Assembly: GCA_016932755.1 (NCBI GenBank)
Contig: JAFGCE010000014.1
Coordinates: 1-21,166, forward strand
DNA: 21,166 nt
Source of the DNA: Candidatus Woesearchaeota archaeon
GTDB taxonomy: Archaea; Nanobdellota; Nanobdellia; Woesearchaeales; JAGWAF01
Direction of reading: 5' to 3'
The number at the start of each line of letters is the position of its first letter. The first letter of the stretch is position 1. A program made the position numbers and the translations under genes. This document shows positions 17,101 to 21,166 of the stretch, in pieces. A model generated the notes under the pieces. It made no database searches, had not been told where the DNA came from, and saw nothing but the letters and a program-made list of their open reading frames with translations.

Positions 17101-17360
17101 AGGTTGTAAAGAGTGACTTCGTGCAGCTTGTCATATTCAATGCGCATTTGCTTAAGCCCTAGCTGCTGTGTTGTGCCGTAGTCAACAACTGCTGTTGCAT
17201 TCTCGTCAGTCTGCCACCTGATTACTGCAGATGTCTCATTGAGGACTGTTGCAGGATTCGGCTGGTGGACTATCTGGAGCGCGCTGATAAAAGACATCGG
17301 CATGAAAAGTATGAGCTCTATGCAGAACAACGCCGCCAGCTGCAAATATTTTATGTTCAT
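8139..17360 (-). CDS. giant exported surface protein with Fn3/Ig-like, Cys-rich and repeat domains
   Basis: The 3073-residue protein has a signal peptide (1-27, LAALFCIELILFMPMSFISA). Two Fn3-like domains follow (28-125, 128-215; both contain TIRWQTDE-like strands), then an Ig-like domain (218-310). Another Ig-like domain is interrupted by an Fn3 domain (346-440), and one more lies near 505-630. Residues 630-1300 are Cys-rich with hydrophobic stretches near 864-884 and 1278-1350. A second Cys-dense zone spans about 1845-2045, and beta-rich domains lie at 2070-2190 and 2447-2553. Three diverged repeats with a DGYRxY / VIFxVH core end the protein (about 2557-2663, 2754-2843, 2897-3007). It closes in CWKTTG with no C-terminal anchor. 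AGGTGAT overlaps the stop of the pilin-like gene before it. Likely an adhesin or surface scaffold; the role is inferred. The 3' part is clearly AT-richer than the middle. Confidence 0.9.
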   Translation of the reverse strand: MNIKYLQLAALFCIELILFMPMSFISALQIVHQPNPATVLNETSAVIRWQTDENATAVVDYGTTQQLGLKQMRIEYDKLHEVTLYNLTPNARYYFQLMSITSDGEYELDTNNGQFYSFLTQPAGDTVPPAISNVALISITATTATIRWQTDEPATSIIYLGEEGKPLNITNSYPELVSDHIITAPAVEGKKYNYVVASCDRHNNCRNSTQYFFVGGADITPPEINVELPEWHLSGRIDITGTTEAYATVNLYVNGQNVRRLQPQQTGAKGEINLLNVALPSGENNITITAEDQVGNNASRDYVIKIDPVPPVLVVTGVPAITNDASATLTVNISEPCTVIFEVKTSDETAPAKVSGLKEKSKASTMVELEWSENKETDFEEYAVYRLADEEDAEWTRIGTSRSKDFRDTKVAPGKEYSYRISAVDKNCNEGALSDTLKIQVPEGGGVASQALQITPAELTCEKEIDQVTHDGGTFQHLIEFQDGLNRITVTARDRAGHTVVYRNQTVYDMNPPEFLTTNLDDINPTYVQTVTVSGNVSEKATVKIYVNDEKFDEVGTDANGYFDADIELSRGNPVSESQRSEISVHLPMLSALFGEGFSLGSAGPMWLNKVKLVAVDLSGSQSQPVEQTIVYTICGLGSWYRIDIGGEAGSLFGTSGLTPEILNPRLMIEGNEIISFPINLTYVGGYNATLTGKPSIRIASLSKESEEDYDLDWVTISEPVCDQRTQQTCLVQLQVRVPPKFFDDLGKNATMYEKEEKLSDHRKGDCIVSSTGCIKVPMMLEIDFKEIRPRTGSAQEQNYPGQPNVVPQVQKKCWELEVGIDKRVPPSVIPEQLLEFSIGLINQTLKFIEGMLEPISTIKEYVFYACTGMWVVQFIYNVYANFQCRKIEGAGGALSKVAQAATGGSYDTRIAEMGVCDLEYNKDDKNDKSYQNCKNCQDSIATKATLDWTMRQFCDRLFCPSAPTFQKYIKDQASKKKPVLVKGPKTSNEYYYGSSCGCKFDPANPTKCIPVENSKQVTTGFEAIKKYYEWYRQYKLTEFKDSDTGKEICTGAHTAKPECCGVEYMREWGSACGLPFADDTLFSEIGESLCLAGEIANQPSEIEGLTFDSGGPKGEDSLACQRTFNSVVGFCDPEGKEELDMVATHRKLSDSVKKTYSYDKENDELFVCLKPNFKEGSDEQIYNYEIKFCFPTSDISIRENQTKATDENIFSIQKDTVMYTPPEWSDLTNYFGNTSKEKEFCAEMSKLVVQPGEAACKTVYEDVKNKIGSPDKQYIVDPTGGFIRAFQCICLSAMTAYLQLWQRALTAINNCFQTILITGDGSAGMCQAVLSTYICDLLFELIQCFTSKYSSGPSRSGFDLGFGDFAGALTKAGSDVSDSVAGRYGESAMWKSMFVEKKLMHAICLWIFTGTWDIDISELLDAGDSGIVTDTIGIIYPAERRFRSYNPVTTPEGLTTWIYHFGVGMIPGADLTYTLKLVCSEGYSCSAADGFENGRCDCRSGKKEIIVIDPKLTGTLSKTGTLDEEVFFEVEATPEKGGVRYDKAVLEWTWTDNNGDIQKKSIEREINQVGGNPPAFCSFDIAHGVFRCSLGFEAEYWARFNSVLPSYPFGQPAFKLGDPFQFVIDLQQAVPTNPECTTENCDYTKYLAGTIYTPNGAVFWNSTEAKPLNTRGQSIITNFVPPTVRINLNEEFNREMQKIQPTTTTIPCMASQHSTVTVRNCQGKVTDCKTLCQGGLGLRFEGVNKENQNYVLVIDKKLNTYKVFIPESIEHTVISDANLAKLDVNFYATKELIYQGPIDPGQGKTRDTINFKNGELRAVLLGQPIADYAEIVYTAGTAQTVVVADACSQNDNYAKASARKWRAEFTIYPARQFGNRYEPDFENPEKYAGYPNPISTEFVVICNNQLETASGQVLSGECSARSATAETRACWCSQDARTSAKTEGGAKTTDYDCGPTNTVNAGKNYCVDNHCMENPACSKDNTTAAVTDCICGFKGGTQTVTCKSGEACYYDKLECGLPVCEKNKVLGFNCNCTADGKSGECAKDKVCCSDGTCVADIDHCPLTEGPALTKAVISFEGKDTDLKASNYEISLNPGTKFTITVAGESPKGTLNLSVVPPPPPMSNLYITESLVSNNKEKSTAEFTVPDTAAGKTFTATVVLVDPQNANLRTEKKITLKVGGTKDSPVLRFKEVRAKEILSYEWKGVDTSNIKKDFFKNLLADNKYAIKDIEGVYYIEKNSRKPYFFVFEAGNFGKNFEIKVNELGTSGNLASKKIECYNDPLTTGQNSQDPVEYYCQLFFQKTTDAPVSLSFQVVDLQNPDGLYSPPVEKKVKIIDSPKLLAFSVNDKVYDSAARTIEGQISQGDKIRIAYEYHYPNEHDVQVCYSKEPEGNPVKPCTSGKSTARPELTAGYLFEHTLDVDPGEYYIYYRIGGLISLNPKFNILKSEKPQIVSVGLNARLTDLKIPLYEIEQGSNLEIKVYARDNDGVKEVKLFREDGMGIVTTWTPPADKTSGEWKATLEPSGYGAGKFKIQATDEKGEQTEDFFTIQIVEEVKAPAQGLEVTGSLEFVSYKGKNAEKWIDKALTFDQLNSIQVTEFIPLQTTDGYRLYKGILNGERVIFMVHSKNGDEQVFFAPDQTSIMSLQQMVEKGATTFQGMEMSGVKFDYQLTGSGRNRDFYAKDLIRFGTIVDKSTGEITYQSSLLYKFREAEAKKVSQSDSNYKDAGGPLLSGYTEKYGEFPDEKGFTKSTIKPWAGQFQTAEFDYSVLYKNMGKLTVDSYLGETYDGYRFYLGKDHNRKEGDQDIIFRVHNAVGGAISVAPYTLEKQLGYYIYTEKFQTLEIGGEDGVNPDMTTTYAWYFGYGLPAKENSCYPATTLYEQFVAAEKDYVTSELKSDNKKHAFTFSASKRTTLDWHFDVNELGSIEIHDFICRSNGYRYYTAESNNYNLIMAVDEKSAKSQMALSINGYHGKTASPIVWGMTASPFYLLKSSVEGFSEVQIARSWEIDPDFTGADLDGYGPYGKSILSQINQAEKASGMPSGADGRCYLFNGKKENVNENDAEYTYPASCWKTTG

Positions 17361-17363
17361 TGA

Positions 17364-17370
17364 ATCACCT
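17364..17370 (-). promoter_or_regulatory. ribosome binding site overlapping the upstream stop
   Basis: AGGTGATTCAATG: the GGTGAT site contains the TGA stop (17367-17365) of the pilin-like gene and lies four bases before the ATG of the giant gene. Termination and re-initiation are probably coupled here. Confidence 0.65.
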
Positions 17371-19368
17371 GAATGTCGGGGCTAGGTCCTCAGCATAGCC
17401 CTCGTCCATAAAAAACATTGTCATGTCCATTATGTCCTCTGATTGTGTTGGCCTTGGCCTGTATTCAAATACATGGAATACTGCATCTTCATACCCTTCA
17501 AGGTCGCTGTATTTTATTGTCACGTTCCTCGCCTTGTATCCTCCCACAAACCTGTCATAGTTGTGGAGCATTATATCAATGTCATACTGGGCGTCTCCCT
17601 CAACAAGGTCTATTGTGGGAGTCTCATTGTCGCCGTATGAGTAAGTGAAAAATGTTTCGTGTGCAACAGGATAGCCTCTCAGCTTAATGTAAAGCGAAAC
17701 AGTATCGCCCATTGCCAGCTCCTCTGAGTTCTGGCTTAATCCTGCATCTTTCCTGTACGGGTGTTTTTCAAAAACAACATTTTTCCTGCTGAGCCTTGTC
17801 ATCTCAATGTCAAGCTTGTTTCCCACCAGCTGGGCTTTTCCCTGCAGGTATCCTTCCTTGTCAGCCTCTATGATGGGATTTGCGCATCCCGGAGGAAGAG
17901 CTGTTATAAGAGCGTATCTCCCAGGAGCATTCATGTTGTATCCTGTTGTTCCAAGAGTGCATCTCTGGTTAAAGCAGTGATATGAGATATTCACATCCTT
18001 CAGCCCTGAAGTCATGAGATATCCTTCTGCATCCCTTCCGATAGCCTTTATCTCGACAACATCCCCTCCTGCCTGCTCGCAGAACCCTACATCAACGTAA
18101 TAGTCCTGGAATTTCCTTACCCCAAAAGTCTCCCTGTTTGCGTCATTGTCGTCAATAAGCACAGGGAATGCGAACTGGAATGTGTATCCCCTTCCGCTGT
18201 AAGCCGAAGGGTCGAATATCCTAACCTGGACAGGATAGATTACATCGTAAACAAAGTGATACGTGTTTATGCATAAAAATTTCAGGAAGCTCTGGCCCGG
18301 TGCTGCATTGGACCTCAATATTCCCGCCTCATTTGGAAGCCCGTTCAGGTCCATGCCCCAGCTTGGGAGATAGACAAAATTGACAACCATATCCTCAACC
18401 CCTCCGACTCCGGGGTCTATCATCATCCTGCTGTATTCAAACGCATCCCTCGGGGTTGGTATGTCAGGGAACCTTCCCTCATTTATGTCCTCCATGTCAT
18501 ATTCAGAAAGCTCCTCATAAACGCTTTCGTCTGCAAGGAAAGGGGGATAGTCTGTCCCTTTTACCCTTATTTTCATTACATTATACCTTACAAGCTGCTG
18601 GACAGATTTTTCAACATCGTCAAGCCTCCATATCTGGGGGCGGCATGTTATGTCCAGGCTGTCCATCGGCACGTCAGGCGACATTGCCATCAGGTCAATA
18701 GTAAGGTTTTCAAGCAAGTTTTCCTCATTCTCCGCGTCAAGTATTGCTTTTGCAAGCCCCCACATCTTTTTCAGCTTTACAGGGAGGTGGGTAATAAATT
18801 CCGAATGCTCTGTTGTCTTGCCCCCGGAGGTTATCTCAAGAGGATAGTCAAGCATTACAACAACATCATTGTCTGTCAGCACAGACGTGAGCTTCGGGCT
18901 TCCGAGCGCTGTTACCTCAAAAGACGGCCTGAAGTCGTCAAAATTGTTCAGGCATGCCTGCAGGTTATTGTTCACATAGTCTGCAATCTCTTTCTGGATA
19001 AACTCCAGAGGAGGCGTCCTGTCCTCTCCCTCATAGAACCAGTGCGGAAGCTTGAATGTGTTTGTCGGGTCAATCTTGACATAAGCTGTCGGAGTTAATG
19101 TGATGTCTCTTGTATCAACTCTTTCAGGGCTCAGGTCAGCATACCCTCCCTGGGTTCCAACAAGCACCAGGCTGTCAGAGCCTATTTCATAAAGGCAGTT
19201 TGTGACATAATCGTATATCGGCTTGACCTCAGGAGGAACAACAACCTCTTCTATAACCTCAACTTTCCTCAATGTTGTCAGGTATATTATAATTGAGGCA
19301 GAGACAAGCAGTATTAATCCTATTATTATGAATACAGTCACCTGTCCTTTTCTTGCCTCTTTTTTCAT
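17365..19368 (-). CDS. pilin-like, KGQ-type anchored surface protein
   Basis: The 667-residue protein begins MKKEARKGQVTVFIIIGLIL. A short basic leader, G-Q, and then a hydrophobic helix resemble class III (type IV pilin-like) signal peptides, which in archaea are cut by a PibD/FlaK peptidase between G and Q. The usual S-x-E after Q is replaced by T-V-F, so cleavage is uncertain; it may simply be an N-terminal anchor. An external region of about 630 residues follows, with NCLYEIGSDSLVLVGTQGGY near the start, a block I associate with DPANN proteins of this type, and scattered Cys. I start at the ATG at 19368, one base after the TAA of the upstream gene. The ATG at 19401 would overlap that gene by 32 bases. 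It directly precedes the giant protein and is probably its partner. Confidence 0.85.
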   Translation of the reverse strand: MKKEARKGQVTVFIIIGLILLVSASIIIYLTTLRKVEVIEEVVVPPEVKPIYDYVTNCLYEIGSDSLVLVGTQGGYADLSPERVDTRDITLTPTAYVKIDPTNTFKLPHWFYEGEDRTPPLEFIQKEIADYVNNNLQACLNNFDDFRPSFEVTALGSPKLTSVLTDNDVVVMLDYPLEITSGGKTTEHSEFITHLPVKLKKMWGLAKAILDAENEENLLENLTIDLMAMSPDVPMDSLDITCRPQIWRLDDVEKSVQQLVRYNVMKIRVKGTDYPPFLADESVYEELSEYDMEDINEGRFPDIPTPRDAFEYSRMMIDPGVGGVEDMVVNFVYLPSWGMDLNGLPNEAGILRSNAAPGQSFLKFLCINTYHFVYDVIYPVQVRIFDPSAYSGRGYTFQFAFPVLIDDNDANRETFGVRKFQDYYVDVGFCEQAGGDVVEIKAIGRDAEGYLMTSGLKDVNISYHCFNQRCTLGTTGYNMNAPGRYALITALPPGCANPIIEADKEGYLQGKAQLVGNKLDIEMTRLSRKNVVFEKHPYRKDAGLSQNSEELAMGDTVSLYIKLRGYPVAHETFFTYSYGDNETPTIDLVEGDAQYDIDIMLHNYDRFVGGYKARNVTIKYSDLEGYEDAVFHVFEYRPRPTQSEDIMDMTMFFMDEGYAEDLAPTFR

Positions 19369-19369
19369 T

Positions 19370-20140
19370 TTAGACCAGTTTTTTTGCAAACGAATAAACA
19401 TAAATCCTGAGCCATGCTGAATAAAACAAAAATGCTATTAAAAATATTGTGTTTACACCTTTGTACAGCATGTTTCCGATTGGCGTGAACACTGCATTTA
19501 TTATTATGAATACAATCAATGCGAAGACATATGGTATTAAAAACTTGTGAAGCTTTGCAAAGCCTGTGTTAAATGCTGATTTTATTGATACGCAGATTTT
19601 TTTTCTCTTGAAATATGCAATGTAAGCAATTGTTGTTGTGTGGGCATAAATAAGGATTGCTGCAACAAACCAGAAAGGCACTGTCTCTGTCCTAAGGCTT
19701 AGCAGGAGGATAAAAACCAGAACAGCCCATGCAACAAGCCAGGCAAGGTTAAGCCCGAAAAACTTCAGTATGAAATTCCTGCTTGATTTCCTGAGCTTTG
19801 TCTTTGTTATCGCAGACCACATAAAAAGGTTTGTCAGCGAATAGATAAGATATAATATTATTAAAAAAAGGGCTGCATATCCTATCATTGAGAAATAAAA
19901 CATCTTGAAAGTAGCTATCTGCGAGTCCAGTATCTGAACTGATTCTGACAGTGTGGATGCAGCGATTGCCATCAGGGGCTGAGACATGTCATACATAATG
20001 TCTAACATCTTGCTGTAGGATATAACCACAGAAATGTAGAACACAAGATTGTAAACTACAACAAACAGAAGAGTCCTGTCAAGGCTCTTGAAGCCTTCTA
20101 TGAATTCGCTGTATTTTTCTTTAATGTAGTTTTTCACCAT
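19370..20140 (-). CDS. six-helix membrane protein, paralog of the one at 6882-7694
   Basis: The 256-residue protein has about six hydrophobic helices (LLFVVVYNLVFYISVVISY, AALFLIILYLIYSL, LAWLVAWAVLVFILLL, FVAAILIYAHTTTIAYIAYF, LIPYVFALIVFIIINAVF and TIFLIAFLFYSAWLRIYVY). Basic residues follow helix 2 (ITKTKLRKSSRNF) and helix 4 (KRKKICVSIK), which places those loops in the cytoplasm. No named family is recognised. Landmarks and topology match the protein at 6882-7694, so the operon carries a paralogous pair around the giant gene. Its ATG lies one base after the upstream TAA (TAAAATG), and the same TAAAATG junction leads to the next gene, so translation is tightly coupled. Confidence 0.8.
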   Translation of the reverse strand: MVKNYIKEKYSEFIEGFKSLDRTLLFVVVYNLVFYISVVISYSKMLDIMYDMSQPLMAIAASTLSESVQILDSQIATFKMFYFSMIGYAALFLIILYLIYSLTNLFMWSAITKTKLRKSSRNFILKFFGLNLAWLVAWAVLVFILLLSLRTETVPFWFVAAILIYAHTTTIAYIAYFKRKKICVSIKSAFNTGFAKLHKFLIPYVFALIVFIIINAVFTPIGNMLYKGVNTIFLIAFLFYSAWLRIYVYSFAKKLV

Positions 20141-20141
20141 T

Positions 20142-21166
20142 TTATTCCCAGCTTAAGCCTCCGCCGGTTCCTCCTCCGCCACCGCCGCCTGAGCCTCCTC
20201 CGCCGGTTCCGCCTTCTCCTTCAATGCTCTCAGCAGCCTGCCCGACTTCTGTGAATTTGTTTGTCACCTGGCTTTTCTCGCTTGACTGCGAAAGCTCCCT
20301 TACCCTGATTTTAGGGCTAAAAGTCATTTTCATTCCTGTGTACTTGTTAGGGCTTGTGAATATAACCATTGAGCCTCCCATCGCAGAGGCTGTATCGCCG
20401 TCGCTTACAGTTAATGTGCCTATTGTCTTGCCGTATCCTGACTCTCCTTCCTTGCTAAGGTATATTCCTATAGTTGTGTCCTCGTCATCTTCTGTGTCTA
20501 TGAAGATGTATGAAACCTTGTACTGGTAGAATGTATAAGTTCCTGAAGAGTTCTGGAATGAGTACGGCTGGGTTCTCTCGCCTTCTATATGCGCTGCAAG
20601 CTGGATATCTCCTGATGATGTTGTTGTGTAGACAGTGCCTTCATTGTCCATGTCATCAAATCCTGTCCTGTCTTCGCACAAGTCATCAAGCCAGCAGTCA
20701 ATGTTGCTGTGAAGAATTTCACAGAAAAACTTGTAAGCCCCCTCTTCCCAGCTTTGGAGCAGGTCTGCATCATCGCCATGCCATATCAATGAGGAGATTC
20801 CTGCAAAACCTGAGAAAGGATTGCCTGTGAGCATTTTCATTCCATCAAGGAATCCGTAATGGTCCCAGTATTCACCAGTCCAGAACCCGTAAAGCTCCGG
20901 AGCCTTTGCCTGCTGGAGGTCGCTTGCAAGCCCTTTTGCATCATTTTGCGCGTCTTTAAGATTAAGATCATCTTTACTAAGCGTACTTAGGCCAGCTTCA
21001 GTATTGCTGCCGTCAGCATTAAGGACTCCATCACTTGCGTCATTGTCTACATAGGGTGTTATTGGCTTATCGCCGCTCAAATCATCTGCTGTTACCTCAT
21101 GCCTGCCATCTGCATCTATATAGAAAAATGTTGTGGGGTCGCTTAAAGAGAAATAAATGTCCTGCT
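20142..21166 (-). CDS. surface-operon protein with Gly-rich C terminus (5' end outside window)
   Basis: The frame stays open to the right edge. The codons upstream of the TTG at 21080 read QDIYFSLSDPTTFFYIDADG and continue in frame, so the start lies beyond the window; about 340 residues are visible. There is no membrane helix in this part. It has an acidic, aromatic-rich middle (YGFWTGEYWDHYGF, CEILHSNIDCWLDDLCED) and beta-like stretches. It ends in a 20-residue Gly-rich tail and then LSWE. No family is recognised. It is one base upstream of the first six-helix protein and so belongs to the surface operon. It is probably extracellular, but that cannot be checked without the N terminus. Confidence 0.75.
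   Translation of the reverse strand, partial: QDIYFSLSDPTTFFYIDADGRHEVTADDLSGDKPITPYVDNDASDGVLNADGSNTEAGLSTLSKDDLNLKDAQNDAKGLASDLQQAKAPELYGFWTGEYWDHYGFLDGMKMLTGNPFSGFAGISSLIWHGDDADLLQSWEEGAYKFFCEILHSNIDCWLDDLCEDRTGFDDMDNEGTVYTTTSSGDIQLAAHIEGERTQPYSFQNSSGTYTFYQYKVSYIFIDTEDDEDTTIGIYLSKEGESGYGKTIGTLTVSDGDTASAMGGSMVIFTSPNKYTGMKMTFSPKIRVRELSQSSEKSQVTNKFTEVGQAAESIEGEGGTGGGGSGGGGGGGTGGGLSWE
20158..20210 (-). repeat. Gly-codon low-complexity repeat
   Basis: CCTCCGCCGGTTCC occurs at 20158-20171 and again at 20197-20210, with related GGN-codon sequence between. It encodes the Gly/Thr-rich tail. Such repeats change length easily by slippage. Confidence 0.6.

Noticed and set aside
19369..19401. Upstream ATG of the pilin-like protein
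   Set aside because: It would overlap the upstream membrane gene by 32 bases; the ATG at 19368 gives the normal short basic leader before the KGQ motif and a tight TAAAATG junction.

Overview
The window looks like a piece of an archaeal genome, most likely a DPANN lineage of the Woesearchaeota/Pacearchaeota type; this is an inference from style, not from a marker gene. Several genes have a TTTATAAA-type TATA box about 25-28 bases before the ATG, as in leaderless archaeal transcripts. Others use GGTGAT or GGAGG ribosome binding sites. A membrane protein starts with the RKGQVTVFIIIG signal that is very common in these lineages. No tRNA, rRNA, CRISPR array, transposase or integrase was seen.

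Left part (1-2213). The 5' tip of a leftward gene is followed by a striking 56-base hairpin (134-189, + strand) that begins where its own TATA box would start transcription. Then come a CBS-domain protein with a C-terminal zinc ribbon and a methylthiotransferase-like radical SAM gene. The latter is split into two frames at an A5T6G4 run, which could be a mutation, an assembly error or a programmed -1 frameshift. This gene is visibly AT-richer than its surroundings.

Middle part (2214-6865). A leftward three-gene operon encodes a small coiled-coil-like protein, an HExxH metallopeptidase-like protein and a 624-residue protein. The large one appears to have tandem nucleotidyltransferase (MNT) domains followed by tandem HEPN domains, with one intact-looking and one degenerate copy of each. 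A regulator with two Fis-type helix-turn-helix domains is transcribed divergently. The shared promoter region holds two near-identical 14-bp inverted repeats 53 bp apart and a separate 17-bp palindrome at the regulator's own start. This is the best candidate for an undescribed system: an MNT-HEPN plus protease module under a dedicated regulator. A helical protein of unknown function follows the regulator.

Right part (6882-21166). Six genes point left with gaps of 1-19 bases, forming an operon of at least 14.3 kb whose promoter lies beyond the right edge. In transcription order they are: a partial protein with a Gly-rich tail; a six-helix membrane protein; a pilin-like protein anchored by an N-terminal KGQ-type segment; a 3073-residue exported protein with Fn3/Ig-like domains, Cys-rich zones and three C-terminal repeats; a single-pass protein; and a second six-helix membrane protein that seems paralogous to the first. 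Together they look like one cell-surface assembly, with the two membrane paralogs as possible partners or anchors. Its function is unknown.
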